From Chromatiales bacterium (GTDB lineage: Bacteria > Pseudomonadota > Gammaproteobacteria > SpSt-1174): a DNA stretch of 64,000 nt. Below the pieces are notes generated by a model. That model was given only the letters and a program-made list of their open reading frames with translations. It ran no database searches and was not told where the DNA came from. The translations under genes were made by a program, and so were the position numbers. The stretch covers positions 1 through 64,000 of the forward strand of contig JABURS010000035.1 in the NCBI GenBank assembly GCA_014762505.1, read 5' to 3'. This document shows positions 39,159 to 49,086 of this stretch, one piece after another (within the stretch, counting starts at the first letter, position 1; the number at the start of each line of letters is the position of its first letter).

Positions 39159-40643
39159 TTATTCCCTGTCGACGCTGTTGCGCCAGGCCTGGTCCTCGGC
39201 ATCGAACAGCCGCGCCGATTCGGCCGGCCCCCAGCTGCCCGCGGGATAATAATGGATAAAGCTGTTTTCTTCACCCCAGACCCTGAGCACGGGGTCGACC
39301 ACGCGCCAGGCCCACTCGACCTCATCATAACGAAGAAACAGCGAGCGCTCACCCTGTATCACGTCCAGCAGCAGGGCCTCGTAGGCGTCAATCTTCACGT
39401 CGTCATGTGCGCAGTAGCTGGCATCGAGCTGGGTGGTACGCGCCTTCATCTCCAGTCCGGAGCGCTTCACCTGCATCTCCAGGCGTATGCATTCATCGGG
39501 CTGGATACCGAGCAATAACCAGTTGGGCCGGATGCGCTCCACCGCGGTGTCGCGAAACAGCTGCTGCGGCGGGTACTTGAAGCGGATGCTCACCATGGCG
39601 CTGTCGGCGGCCATGCGCTTGCCGGTACGCAGGTAGAACGGCACGCCGCGCCAGCGCCAGTTGTCGATGTAGAGCTTGAGCGCGGCGTAGGTCTCGGTGA
39701 GGCTGTCGGCGGCCACGCCCGCCTCTTCCCGGTAGGCGCGCACGGCCTCGCCGTTCACCGTGCCGCCTGCATACTGGGCGCGGAAGGCGTGGTCGTGCAC
39801 GTTCGAGGGCGCGATGGGACGGATGGAACGCAGCACCTTCACCTTCTCGTCGCGCAGGGCCTCGCCCTCCAGCGAGGAAGGCGGTTCCATGGCCACCAGG
39901 GTGAGCATCTGCAGCAGATGCGACTGGATCATGTCGCGCAGGGCACCCGCGTCCTCGTAATAGGCCGCACGCCCCTCGATGCCGCGCGACTCGGCATGCA
40001 CGATCTGCACGTGGTCGATGTAGTTGCGGTTCCACAGCGGCCCGAGCAGCAGGTTGGCGAAGCGGAACACGAGGATGTTCTGGATCGTGCCCTTGCCCAG
40101 GTAGTGATCGATGCGAAAGATCTGCTGCTCGGTGAAGTGCCGGTGCAGGCTCTGCTCCAGGGCCTGCGCGCTCTCCAGGTCATAACCGAAGGGCTTCTCC
40201 ACCACCAGGCGGCGCCAGCCCCCCTCCTGTGCGTGCAATCCCTGGGCCGCCAGACGCTGTGCCACCTCGGCATATTCGGCTGGCGGGATGGCCATGTAGA
40301 ACACGGCATTCGGGGGCAGGGCCGCGTCCTCGTCCAGACGCTGGCGCAGGGCGGCGTAATCGGCGTCCTCGCGCAGGTCGCCACGCTGAAAGTGCAGGCG
40401 CGCGGCAAACCGCGCGAAGACTTCGGCATCCAGCCGGCCCTTGCGTGCCCGGGCGGCGAGTTGCGTCTTCACCTCCTCGCGCCACTGCTCGTCGCGCCAG
40501 TCGCGCCGCCCCACCCCGAGCACCCTGAGCCCGTCCGGCAGCTGGCCGTCCTCTTCCAGGTGATAGAGCGCGGGCAGCAGCTTCAGCGCGGCGAGGTTGC
40601 CGGTGGCGCCGAAGATGACGAAGGTGCAGGGCTCGTTGGTCAT
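39159..40643 (-). CDS. zwf: Glucose-6-phosphate 1-dehydrogenase
   Basis: 494 residues. FVIFGATGNLAALKLLPALY binds NADP. The active-site signature is RIDHYLGKGTIQN, where the residue after the catalytic Lys is Gly instead of the usual Glu. First step of the oxidative pentose phosphate and Entner-Doudoroff routes. The frame extends to 40673 but overlaps gnd; ATG 40643, 7 bp after the gnd stop, is preferred. Confidence 0.96.
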   Translation of the reverse strand: MTNEPCTFVIFGATGNLAALKLLPALYHLEEDGQLPDGLRVLGVGRRDWRDEQWREEVKTQLAARARKGRLDAEVFARFAARLHFQRGDLREDADYAALRQRLDEDAALPPNAVFYMAIPPAEYAEVAQRLAAQGLHAQEGGWRRLVVEKPFGYDLESAQALEQSLHRHFTEQQIFRIDHYLGKGTIQNILVFRFANLLLGPLWNRNYIDHVQIVHAESRGIEGRAAYYEDAGALRDMIQSHLLQMLTLVAMEPPSSLEGEALRDEKVKVLRSIRPIAPSNVHDHAFRAQYAGGTVNGEAVRAYREEAGVAADSLTETYAALKLYIDNWRWRGVPFYLRTGKRMAADSAMVSIRFKYPPQQLFRDTAVERIRPNWLLLGIQPDECIRLEMQVKRSGLEMKARTTQLDASYCAHDDVKIDAYEALLLDVIQGERSLFLRYDEVEWAWRVVDPVLRVWGEENSFIHYYPAGSWGPAESARLFDAEDQAWRNSVDRE

Positions 40644-40650
40644 CGTGCGC

Positions 40651-41562
40651 CTATTTGGCCCGGGTGATGGCATGGCCGCCGAAGGCGCGGCGCATGATGG
40701 ACAGCACGCGGTTGCCGTAGGCGGTCTCGTCCTGGCTGTCGAAGCGCGTCCACAGGGAGCCGGCGATCACCGGCGCGGCCACGCCGAGTTCCACCGCCTC
40801 CTGCACCGTCCAGCGGCCCTCGCCGGAATCGGCCACCACGGGGGCGATATCCGCCAGCGCCTGGTCCTGGGTGAAGGCCTCGGCGGTGAGGTCCAGCAGC
40901 CAGCTGCGCACCACCGAGCCATGGCGCCACATCTCGGTGATCTCGGCGAGGTCCAGCGCGAACTCCTCCTTCGCCCGGAGGATGGCCAGGCCCTCGGCCA
41001 TCGCCTGCATCATGCCGTACTCGATGCCGTTGTGAACCATCTTGGTGAAGTGGCCGGCTCCGACCGGGCCCACGTGTGCCCAGCCACGATCCACACCAGG
41101 GGCGAGATCGCGGATGACGGGCTCGATGACGCGAAACACCGCCTCGTCCGCACCAACCATCATGCAGTAGCCGTTGTCCAGCCCCCAGACGCCGCCCGAG
41201 GTGCCGGCATCGGCATAACGGATGCCGTGCTCGGCGAGCATCTGCCCGCGGCGCATGCTGTCACGGTACCAGGCGTTGCCGCCGTCGATGACGATGTCCT
41301 CGGGCTCGAGCAGCGGGATCACCTCCTTGAGCGTCTGCTCGGTGATCTCCCCGGCCGGCAGCATCAGCCACAGGACGCGCGGCGCCTCCAGCCGGCCAAT
41401 GGCCTCCGCCACCGTGGCCGCCGGGATGATGCCGTCCTCGCGTTCCAGCTGTGCCGCCACCGCCGGATCACGGTCCACGCCCACCACCGAGTGGCCCGCG
41501 CGCGACAGGCGCCGCGCCATGTTGCCGCCCATACGGCCCAGACCGATCATTGCCAGCTGCAT
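40651..41562 (-). CDS. gnd: 6-phosphogluconate dehydrogenase, short form
   Basis: 303 residues. GLGRMGGNMARRL binds the dinucleotide; IDGGNAWYRDSMRRG and HFTKMVHNGIEYGMMQ (catalytic Lys) are the family marks. The protein lacks the long C-terminal domain of the ~470-residue E. coli Gnd, like the decarboxylating, often NAD-preferring GndA/YqeC group. Cofactor preference is inferred. It oxidises 6-P-gluconate to ribulose-5-P. First gene of gnd-zwf-pgi, divergent from glgA. Confidence 0.93.
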   Translation of the reverse strand: MQLAMIGLGRMGGNMARRLSRAGHSVVGVDRDPAVAAQLEREDGIIPAATVAEAIGRLEAPRVLWLMLPAGEITEQTLKEVIPLLEPEDIVIDGGNAWYRDSMRRGQMLAEHGIRYADAGTSGGVWGLDNGYCMMVGADEAVFRVIEPVIRDLAPGVDRGWAHVGPVGAGHFTKMVHNGIEYGMMQAMAEGLAILRAKEEFALDLAEITEMWRHGSVVRSWLLDLTAEAFTQDQALADIAPVVADSGEGRWTVQEAVELGVAAPVIAGSLWTRFDSQDETAYGNRVLSIMRRAFGGHAITRAK

Positions 41563-41699
41563 GTTACCCTCGCTTGCTCGTTGAGAATTCCGTAAAGTAA
41601 AGCACCTTCGCGAACGGCCCGTCCAGGTGACCGTCGTAACACAGGCGTGTAACGCCTTGGTGAAACCTGCATCGAGCCGCTTCGAACAACCGCCCGCCC

Positions 41700-43157
41700 A
41701 TGAAGATCCTGTTCGCCACCAGCGAGGCCTTTCCGCTCATCAAGACCGGCGGGCTCGGTGACGTCAGCGGCAGCCTGCCGCTCGCGCTCAAGTCGCTGCG
41801 CCAGGATGTGCGTCTGATCCTGCCGGCCTACCCCGAGGCGCGTCGCCGCATCGCCCGCCTGCGCGTGATGGCCGAATTCGAGCTGCCGCCGTTCCCCGGG
41901 ATGGTGCGCATCCTGCGCGGCCGCCTGCCGTCCACGCGCCTGCCGCTGTATCTCGTCGACGCCCCCCTGCTCTTCGATCGCGCAGGCGACCCCTACCGTG
42001 CCCCCAACGGGGGCGACTGGCAGGACAACCACCTGCGCTTCGGCCTGTTCGCCCAGGCCGTGGTACGCGCGGCGCTGGGCCAGGCGAACCTGGACTGGCA
42101 GCCCGACATCGTGCACTGCAACGACTGGCAGACCGGCCTGGTGCCCGCCCTGCTGGCCGCGCAGGCGGAACGCCCGCGCACCCTGTTCACCATCCACAAC
42201 CTCGCCTACCAGGGCCTGTTCCCGCCGCAGACGCTGGCCGAACTCGGCCTGGACTCGCGACTGTGGCACAGCGAGGCGCTGGAGTTCTACGGCCAGCTCT
42301 CCTTCATCAAGGGCGGGCTGGTATTCGCCGACCACCTGACCACGGTCAGCCCGACCTACGCCAAGGAGATCCAGACGCCGCGCCAGGGCTATGGCCTGGC
42401 CGGCCTGCTGACCCATCGGCGCGACCAGCTGACCGGCATCCTCAACGGCATCGATTACCGGGAGTGGGATCCGCACGGCGATCCCTATATCCATACGCCC
42501 TTCGATGCCGAGACCCTGGCCAACAAGGCAAGCAACAAGCATGCCCTGCAGGAGGCCTTCGGCCTGGAGCCGCGGCCGCGCACGCCGCTGCTCGCCTTCA
42601 TCGGCCGGCTGGTGGAGCAGAAGGGCATCGACCTGCTGCTGGACGCCGTGCTGCCGCTGCTCGCCCAGCAGGACCTGCAGTTGGTGCTGCTCGGTACCGG
42701 CGAGGCCGGCCTGGAGCGGCGGGTACGCGACCTCATCGCCACCTTCCCCGACCGCGTGGCCGGGCACATCGGCTACAGCGAGGCCCATGCCCACCTGATC
42801 GAGGCCGGCGCGGACATCTTCGTCATGCCCTCGCGCTTCGAGCCCTGCGGGCTCAACCAGATGTACAGCCTGCGCTACGGCACCCCGCCCGTGGTGCGCC
42901 GCACCGGCGGCCTGGCCGACACGGTCGTCGATGCCACGGCCGCCACACTGAAAAACGGCACGGCCACCGGCTTCCACTTCGAACAGGACGACCCCCTGGC
43001 CCTGCGCGAGGCCCTGCTGCGCGCCATCGCGCTCTACGACCGGCCCACCGCCTGGCGCCGCCTGGCGCAACAGGGCATGACCCGCGACTTCAGCTGGGAA
43101 CGCAGTGCCCGCGACTACATCTCGCTCTACAAGTCACTGATGAAAAAGACGAATTAG
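41700..43157 (+). CDS. glgA: Glycogen synthase (ADP-glucose)
   Basis: 485 residues, GT5 family. KTGGLGDVSGSLPLAL at 15-30 is the ADP-glucose-binding signature; HCNDWQTGLVPALL, FTIHNLAYQGLFPP, FIGRLVEQKGIDLLL and PSRFEPCGLNQMYSLRYG are all in order. It extends alpha-1,4-glucan. It is divergent from gnd across 137 bp and is followed by ppc. No glgB, glgC or glgP is in the window. Confidence 0.96.
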   Translation: MKILFATSEAFPLIKTGGLGDVSGSLPLALKSLRQDVRLILPAYPEARRRIARLRVMAEFELPPFPGMVRILRGRLPSTRLPLYLVDAPLLFDRAGDPYRAPNGGDWQDNHLRFGLFAQAVVRAALGQANLDWQPDIVHCNDWQTGLVPALLAAQAERPRTLFTIHNLAYQGLFPPQTLAELGLDSRLWHSEALEFYGQLSFIKGGLVFADHLTTVSPTYAKEIQTPRQGYGLAGLLTHRRDQLTGILNGIDYREWDPHGDPYIHTPFDAETLANKASNKHALQEAFGLEPRPRTPLLAFIGRLVEQKGIDLLLDAVLPLLAQQDLQLVLLGTGEAGLERRVRDLIATFPDRVAGHIGYSEAHAHLIEAGADIFVMPSRFEPCGLNQMYSLRYGTPPVVRRTGGLADTVVDATAATLKNGTATGFHFEQDDPLALREALLRAIALYDRPTAWRRLAQQGMTRDFSWERSARDYISLYKSLMKKTN

Positions 43158-43224
43158 CCTTTCCGGGGGATACCCGGATCATTCCTCTCCGCGGCCGCAT
43201 TGGCATCGCCATGGCCCGGCAAGC

Positions 43225-43230
43225 TATAAT
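43225..43230 (+). promoter_or_regulatory. Possible -10 box of ppc
   Basis: An exact TATAAT. The best upstream hexamer, TTGGCA (43200-43205), is 19 bp away, which is slightly long. It lies in the 179-bp glgA-ppc gap, about 107 bp before the ppc ATG. Confidence 0.45.
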
Positions 43231-43336
43231 GTGCGGCTGTTTTTGCCCGGGGCACGCATCACCCACGCCCCCGGCGGGGGACTTCATTCCGATCGCGAAC
43301 ACCACCGGCCACAGGCCGCGGGGGACTGTTTTGTCT

Positions 43337-46162
43337 ATGAATGCTGCACTGAGAACGCACACCGGCCCGCAGGACAAGGAGCTGCGCTCACGCGTGAAGC
43401 TGCTGGGGACACTGCTGGGCAACCTGCTGCGCGACCACGCGGGACAGGCGGTCTACGATGCGGTGGAGAAACTGCGCAAGGGCTACATCGGTCTGCGCAA
43501 GAAGGACGACCAGGCCAGACGCCGGCGCCTGATGCAGCTCATCGACGACCTCGACGTGCAGACCCTGGAACAGGTGATTCGCGCCTTCAGCATCTACTTC
43601 ATGCTGGTCAATCTCGCCGAGGAAGCCTGGGCGCATCGCTGGCGCCGTCGCCAGCTGCATGCCGGCGGTCCGCTGTGGCGCGGCTCCTTCGATCACACCC
43701 TGCGCGAATTCCATGAACAGGGCATCGACCCCGATCAGGTACAGACGCTGATCGAGAAACTGCGCTACATGCCGGTGTTCACGGCGCACCCCACCGAGGC
43801 ACGCCGCCGCTCCATCATGGAGGCGCAGCGCCGCATCTTCCTCACCAGCAACAAGCTCGACAACCCGAAGCTGTCGAGGGAAGAGCGTCAGGACATCATC
43901 GACGAGCTGCAGAGCCAGATCCAGATCCTATGGCGCACCAACGAGGTACGCACCAAGAAGCCGCAGGTGCGCGACGAGATCAAGTACGGCCTGTTCTACT
44001 TCCAGGAAAGCCTGTTCGAGGCCGTACCCACCACCTACCGCTTCTTCGAGAAGGCCATCCGCCGCACCTACGGCCTGCGCGAGGACGGCTCGCCGGTGAT
44101 CGAGGTGCCGAGCTTCATCCGCTTCGGCTCCTGGATCGGCGGCGATCGCGACGGCAATCCCAATGTCACCCCCGAGGTCACCGAGCTGGCCGTGCGCCTG
44201 CAGATGCAGGAGGTGCTGGAGGAATACCTGCGCCACATCGATGCCCTGCGCCACATCCTCACCCACTCGATTCTGCTCTGCCAGCCCTCCGCGGCCTTCA
44301 TGCAGAGCCTGGAACAGGACGAGGGCATCAGCAACCTGGTGTTCGGCGGCTATCCCGACCGCTTCCGCACCGAGCCCTACCGCCGCAAGCTCTATTTCAT
44401 CGCCTACCGCCTGCGCGAGACGCTGAAGACCGTGCGCCGTCGCCTGGATGGCGAACGGGCGGTACTGCCCTCCGTGGCCTATGCCTCGCCGGCCGAACTC
44501 CTGGCCGATCTGCACGTGATGCGCGACTCGCTCACCAGCCACGGCGACGGCAATATCGCCAACGGCCGGCTGAAGGACCTGATCCGCCTAGTGGAAAGCT
44601 TCGGCTTCCACCTGCTCAATCTGGACATCCGCCAGGAATCCACCGTGCATACCAGCGCGGTCACCGAGATCCTGGCCCAGATCGCCCCTGACACCGACTA
44701 CCGGCGGCTCGACGAGGCCGGACGCCTGGCGGCACTCAGCCGGCTGATCAGCGAGGACAGCCTGCCGGCGGTCGATACCGAGGCCCTGGGCGAGCAGGCC
44801 CGCGAGACGCTCGCGACCTTCGCCGTAATGGCGGGCATGCGCGAGGAGGCCGGTCCCGAGACCTTCGGCACCTACGTCATCTCCATGACGCACACCGCCA
44901 GCCACGTGCTGGAGGTGATGCTGCTGGCCCGCCTGGCGGGCCTGGCCGGTCGCCGCGATGGCGAGTGGTTCTGCGACATCCTGATCTCGCCGCTGTTCGA
45001 GACCATCGAGGATCTCAAGCACGTCGAGCAGGTGCTCACCGACCTGCTCGGCAACCCGACCTATGCCGCCCTGCTGCGCGCCTCGGGCAACCTGCAGGAG
45101 GTCATGCTCGGCTACTCGGATTCCTGCAAGGACGGCGGCATCATCGCCTCCTCCTGGAACCTGTACCAGGCACAGCAGAACATCATCCGCCTGACCGATG
45201 CGCATGGCGTGGAATGCCGCCTCTTCCATGGCCGCGGCGGCACCGTCGGCCGCGGCGGCGGCCCCACCCACGAGGCCATTCTTTCCCAGCCGGCCGGCAC
45301 GGTGCATGGACAGATCAAGTTCACCGAGCAGGGCGAGGTGCTGTCCTACAAGTACAGCAACCTGGAGACGGCCGCCTACGAACTCACGATGGGTGCCACC
45401 GGCCTGCTCAAGGCCAGCCGCGGCCTGGTGGAAAAGTCCAGCGAGCAGCCGGCCAGCTCCCTGCAGCTGATGGAAAGGATGTCGCAGTACGGCGAGGACA
45501 GTTACCGCGACCTCACCGACCACACGCCGGGCTTCCTCGACTACTTCTACGAGGTCACCCCGGTGATGGAGATCGGCCAGCTCAACATCGGCTCGCGCCC
45601 CTCGCACCGCAAGCAGACCGACCGCTCCAAGGCCTCGATCCGCGCCATCCCCTGGGTGTTCGGCTGGGCGCAGTCGCGCCACACCCTGCCCGCCTGGTAT
45701 GGCATTGGTTCGGCCCTGGAGCGCGTGCGCGCGGACGACCCGCAAAACCTCGAACGCCTGCGCCGGATGTATTGCGACTGGCCCTACTTCCGCGCCCTGC
45801 TGAGCAACGTGCAGATGTCGCTGTTCAAGGCCGACATGGGCACCGCCGCCGAGTATGCACAGCTCAGCAGCAATCCGGAGCAGGCCAGGAGCATCTTCGA
45901 GAAGGTACGGAGCGAGTACGAACGCACGGTGCGCAACGTGCTGGAGGTGGTGGAAGAGGATCACCTGCTGGCGGAGAACGAGGCCTTAGCCCTGTCGCTG
46001 TCGCGGCGCAATCCCTACCTGGACCCGCTGAACCACGTGCAGATCACCCTGATCCGCCGCACGCGGGCCATCGATCTGGACGCGACCATGAACGCGGCCT
46101 GGCTGAGCCCGCTGCTGCGCAGCATCAACGCCATTGCCGCCGGCATGCGCAACACCGGCTAG
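43337..46162 (+). CDS. ppc: Phosphoenolpyruvate carboxylase
   Basis: 941 residues. VFTAHPTEARRRSI carries the catalytic His; FGSWIGGDRDGNPNVTP, LGYSDSCKDGGIIASSW, FHGRGGTVGRGGGPTHEAI and the C-terminal AAGMRNTG are complete. It makes oxaloacetate from PEP and bicarbonate. The frame is open far upstream (to 42263) inside glgA; ATG 43337 is chosen because the family N terminus (LRSRVKLLGTLLGNLL) follows within 18 residues. A minus-strand terminator lies just after the stop. Confidence 0.96.
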   Translation: MNAALRTHTGPQDKELRSRVKLLGTLLGNLLRDHAGQAVYDAVEKLRKGYIGLRKKDDQARRRRLMQLIDDLDVQTLEQVIRAFSIYFMLVNLAEEAWAHRWRRRQLHAGGPLWRGSFDHTLREFHEQGIDPDQVQTLIEKLRYMPVFTAHPTEARRRSIMEAQRRIFLTSNKLDNPKLSREERQDIIDELQSQIQILWRTNEVRTKKPQVRDEIKYGLFYFQESLFEAVPTTYRFFEKAIRRTYGLREDGSPVIEVPSFIRFGSWIGGDRDGNPNVTPEVTELAVRLQMQEVLEEYLRHIDALRHILTHSILLCQPSAAFMQSLEQDEGISNLVFGGYPDRFRTEPYRRKLYFIAYRLRETLKTVRRRLDGERAVLPSVAYASPAELLADLHVMRDSLTSHGDGNIANGRLKDLIRLVESFGFHLLNLDIRQESTVHTSAVTEILAQIAPDTDYRRLDEAGRLAALSRLISEDSLPAVDTEALGEQARETLATFAVMAGMREEAGPETFGTYVISMTHTASHVLEVMLLARLAGLAGRRDGEWFCDILISPLFETIEDLKHVEQVLTDLLGNPTYAALLRASGNLQEVMLGYSDSCKDGGIIASSWNLYQAQQNIIRLTDAHGVECRLFHGRGGTVGRGGGPTHEAILSQPAGTVHGQIKFTEQGEVLSYKYSNLETAAYELTMGATGLLKASRGLVEKSSEQPASSLQLMERMSQYGEDSYRDLTDHTPGFLDYFYEVTPVMEIGQLNIGSRPSHRKQTDRSKASIRAIPWVFGWAQSRHTLPAWYGIGSALERVRADDPQNLERLRRMYCDWPYFRALLSNVQMSLFKADMGTAAEYAQLSSNPEQARSIFEKVRSEYERTVRNVLEVVEEDHLLAENEALALSLSRRNPYLDPLNHVQITLIRRTRAIDLDATMNAAWLSPLLRSINAIAAGMRNTG

Positions 46163-46189
46163 AACGCCCCGCGGACAGGAATCGCGGGC

Positions 46190-46217
46190 AAAAAAATGCC
46201 CCCTCTGGCGAGGGGGC
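46190..46217 (-). terminator. Rho-independent terminator for the Sel1-repeat gene
   Basis: On the minus strand the stem GCCCCCTC and GAGGGGGC with a short loop is followed by A and seven T. It lies about 50 bp after the stop of the 46269-46673 gene. It would also separate the convergent ppc transcript on the other side. Confidence 0.85.
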
Positions 46218-46268
46218 TAATGCCGGACAATGCAAAGCAAACAAGCTAAATCCCATTAAACACGACCC

Positions 46269-46673
46269 TCAGGTCCGTTTGCCGAGGGCGGCGACGACAC
46301 GCTCGGCGTCGCGTCGCTCCCGGTGGTCCATCTCCTCCCTGAGCTCCACCAGCCGTTCCTCGGCCGGCGGATAGGCTTGCTGGGCGGCGCGTGCGTACCA
46401 GCGGAAGGCCTCCAGCCGGTCGCTCGCCACCCCGATACCGCGGTGATAGATCTCGCCCAGCTTGAACTGGGCGATGGCCCATCCCTCCTCGGCGAGCTGT
46501 GTGAGGCAGCGCACGGCCTCCTGCGGATTCGGCTCTGCCCCGTTGCTGCCGTGGAGCTGATCCAGCCCGCGCTCGTAGAGCGCGACCGAATCGCTGGCGA
46601 CGGCCTGCTGGGTCATGCCCAGCATCAGCACGCCGCACATCATCATGGCAAGAGCAATCATGACTTTCGTCAT
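46269..46673 (-). CDS. Small exported Sel1-repeat protein
   Basis: 134 residues. A signal peptide (MIALAMMMCGVLMLGM, cleavage probably after AVA at about 26) is followed by Sel1-like repeats, for example AVRCLTQLAEEGWAIAQFKLGEIYHRGIGVASD, abbreviated to its features: paired helices ending G-I-G. A basic/acidic C-terminal helix (ELREEMDHRERRDAERVV) follows. Such proteins act as periplasmic interaction scaffolds; the partner is unknown. It stands alone, with its own terminator. Confidence 0.75.
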   Translation of the reverse strand: MTKVMIALAMMMCGVLMLGMTQQAVASDSVALYERGLDQLHGSNGAEPNPQEAVRCLTQLAEEGWAIAQFKLGEIYHRGIGVASDRLEAFRWYARAAQQAYPPAEERLVELREEMDHRERRDAERVVAALGKRT

Positions 46674-46879
46674 TCGCGTTCCCCTTTTGCTCTCATGCGT
46701 TCTCCCCCCTGATCGTCATGGTAATGACGGGCGCCTGCCGGGCAACGGCAGGACGGGCGGAACTTGAATGGGTTCACAGGGGAGAAGTGCAAAAGGTGAT
46801 GACGATCACAGGTCGCCCGAGGGCGGGACGGCCGGTGCCGGGGGTACGCATGGCGGGCGACGGGGCGCCCGCCGGGGGA

Positions 46880-47260
46880 TCAGGCGGCCTGCACCGGGAT
46901 CGCGTGGCTGGTGCGGGCGATCTGGTTGCGCTCGTTGACGTAGACGAGGTTGGGCTTGAAGTCGGCGACCTCGGCCTGGTCGAGCTGGGCATAGGCGCAG
47001 ATGATCACGCGGTCGCCAGGGGCGGCGAGATGCGCGGCGGCGCCGTTCACGGAGATCACGCCACTGCCTTCCTCGGCACGGATGGCGTAGGTGGTGAAGC
47101 GCTCGCCGTTGTTCATGTTGTAGATGTGGATCTGCTCGTACTCGTGGATACCCGCGGTGTCGAGCAGGCGGCCATCGATCGCGCAGGAGCCCTCGTACTC
47201 CAGCTCCGCGTGGGTCACGCGCGCCTGGTGCAGCTTGGCCTTGAGCAGAGTCAGATGCAT
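46880..47260 (-). CDS. panD: Aspartate 1-decarboxylase
   Basis: 126 residues. [20 protein letters not shown] starts the family; self-cleavage occurs at Gly24-Ser25 in YEGSCAIDG, giving the pyruvoyl cofactor. [11 protein letters not shown] and [10 protein letters not shown] follow. It makes beta-alanine for pantothenate. ATG 47260 fits homologues and has GAGG about 10 nt upstream; longer in-frame codons to 47362 are ignored. It lies 128 bp downstream of panC. Confidence 0.96.
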   Translation of the reverse strand: MHLTLLKAKLHQARVTHAELEYEGSCAIDGRLLDTAGIHEYEQIHIYNMNNGERFTTYAIRAEEGSGVISVNGAAAHLAAPGDRVIICAYAQLDQAEVADFKPNLVYVNERNQIARTSHAIPVQAA

Positions 47261-47388
47261 GCCTGTGAAACCTCGGTATCGCTGTTGAACGTCAGACCCG
47301 GACCGATCGGCCGGGCTGGCAATTATGCGGGATTCGCCCGCCTGCGGCAAACCCCGCCACACCGCCCGGGAGCGGCCATCGGGATCGC

Positions 47389-48237
47389 CTAGGGCCGCGT
47401 GAACGGGAGGTTGTCGATCAGGCGCGCGCGCCCGAGCCAGGCGGCGGCGAGCACGATGAGTTCGCGGTCCCCGGGTCCGGGCAGGGCCAGGTCGGCCGCG
47501 CGGCGCACGCTGATGTAATCGGGGCGGAAGCCGGCCTTTTCAAGGGCCCGGGCGGCATGCGCCTCGGCCCCGGCAAGGTCCGGCTCACCGGCCTTTAGGG
47601 CCTCGACCAGCTCGCGCAGGATGGCATGGAGCCGCGGCGCACGGGCCCGCTCCTCGGGGCTGAGATAGCCGTTGCGCGAACTGAGGGCCAGGCCGTCGGG
47701 CTCGCGCACCGTGGGCAGGCCCTCGATGGCCACCGGGAAGTCGAGATCGGCGACCAGACGCCGGATCACCAGGAGCTGCTGCCAGTCCTTCTCGCCGAAC
47801 ACGGCCACGTCCGGCTGCACCATGTTGAAGAGCTTGGCGACCACCGTCGCCACCCCGGTGAAGTGCCCGGGCCGGGAGGCCCCCTCCAGGACCTCCGTCA
47901 CCCCAGCCACCTCCACGCGCGTGAGGCTGCCACCGGCCGGGTAGACCTCGGCCTCCGGCGGGGCGAACAACAGGTCGGCGCCGGCCGCGGCGAGCGCGGC
48001 GGCATCCGCCTCCAGGGTGCGCGGGTAGGCGGCCAGGTCGTCGGCGCGGTCGAACTGCAGGGGGTTGACGAAGATCGAGACCACCACGCGCTCGGCAAGT
48101 GCGCGGGCCCGCTCGACCAGGGCCAGGTGCCCGGCATGCAGGTTGCCCATGGTGGGCACCAGGGCGATGCGCGCCCCCTGGCCACGCCAGTCGGCGACGG
48201 CCGCGCGCAGGCCGGCGATGGTCACCTCGCGCTGCAT
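47389..48237 (-). CDS. panC: Pantothenate synthetase
   Basis: 282 residues. [18 protein letters not shown] contains the HxGH nucleotide motif; [22 protein letters not shown] and [16 protein letters not shown] are typical. It condenses pantoate and beta-alanine. Its ATG overlaps the panB stop (TGATG), so panB-panC are coupled. Confidence 0.96.
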   Translation of the reverse strand: MQREVTIAGLRAAVADWRGQGARIALVPTMGNLHAGHLALVERARALAERVVVSIFVNPLQFDRADDLAAYPRTLEADAAALAAAGADLLFAPPEAEVYPAGGSLTRVEVAGVTEVLEGASRPGHFTGVATVVAKLFNMVQPDVAVFGEKDWQQLLVIRRLVADLDFPVAIEGLPTVREPDGLALSSRNGYLSPEERARAPRLHAILRELVEALKAGEPDLAGAEAHAARALEKAGFRPDYISVRRAADLALPGPGDRELIVLAAAWLGRARLIDNLPFTRP

Positions 48238-49046
48238 CAGAAGGCGTGTTCGGCCGTGGGGAAGCGGCCGGTCTTCACCTGGTCGACGTAGTCACGGATG
48301 GCAGCCTCGATGCCCTCGGCACCGGCGAGGAAGTCCTTCGCAAAGCGCGGCATGTTGCCGGTGAGGCCCAACACGTCGTGCAGCACCAGGATCTGCCCGT
48401 CGCAGCCCGCCCCCGCGCCGATGCCGATCACCGGGATGGCCACGGCGTCGCGGATACGGTCGGCCAGGGCCGCCGGCACGCATTCCAGCAGCAGCAGGTC
48501 GGCCCCCGCCTCGGCCAGCGAGAGCGCATCGCGCACCATGGCATCGGCGGCGGCGGCCTCCCGGCCCTGCACGCGATAGGCCCCCAGCTTGTGTATGGAC
48601 TGTGGCTTGAGGCCCAGGTGGGCACAGACCGGGATGCCGTTTTGTGCCAGCAGCCGCACGGTCTGTTCCTGGGCGGCACCGCCCTCGAGCTTGACCATCT
48701 GCGCCCCGCCCTCCTTGAGGAAGCGGGCGGCGTTGTCCAGGGCCCGCTCGGGCGTGGGATAGCTCATGAACGGCATGTCGGCCATGAGCAGTGCCCGCTC
48801 GCAGCCACGCGCCACGCAACGGGTGTGATAGAGCATCTCCTCCATCGTCACCGGCAGGGTGGTCTCGTGCCCCTGCACCACCATGCCCAGCGAATCGCCG
48901 ACCAGGATCACGTCCATGCCGGCGGCATCGAGCACGCGGGCAAAGCCTGCCTCGTAGGCCGTCAGGCAGGCGATCTTCTCCCCCTCGGCCTTGAGCTTGC
49001 GCAGGCGGGTGACGGTCGTGCGGCGGATGTCCTGGTGTCGACTCAT
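48237..49046 (-). CDS. panB: 3-methyl-2-oxobutanoate hydroxymethyltransferase
   Basis: 269 residues. ITCLTAYE-like (here [16 protein letters not shown]), [23 protein letters not shown] in part, [17 protein letters not shown] and [21 protein letters not shown] mark PanB. It forms ketopantoate, first step of the pantoate branch. It lies 40 bp downstream of the deoxynucleoside kinase. Confidence 0.96.
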   Translation of the reverse strand: MSRHQDIRRTTVTRLRKLKAEGEKIACLTAYEAGFARVLDAAGMDVILVGDSLGMVVQGHETTLPVTMEEMLYHTRCVARGCERALLMADMPFMSYPTPERALDNAARFLKEGGAQMVKLEGGAAQEQTVRLLAQNGIPVCAHLGLKPQSIHKLGAYRVQGREAAAADAMVRDALSLAEAGADLLLLECVPAALADRIRDAVAIPVIGIGAGAGCDGQILVLHDVLGLTGNMPRFAKDFLAGAEGIEAAIRDYVDQVKTGRFPTAEHAF

Positions 49047-49086
49047 GGGCAGTCTCTGGCAGTGCGATTGGCCCGCTGCCTGGCGC

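Noticed and set aside
42263-43336. Long plus-strand open frame running into ppc
   Set aside because: Lies in another frame of glgA; the peptide is Arg/Pro/Gly-rich with no family match. The ppc family start is at 43337.
46800-46879. GC-rich inverted repeat after panD
   Set aside because: Several short GC stems can be drawn, none followed by T residues; in this base composition such stems are expected by chance.
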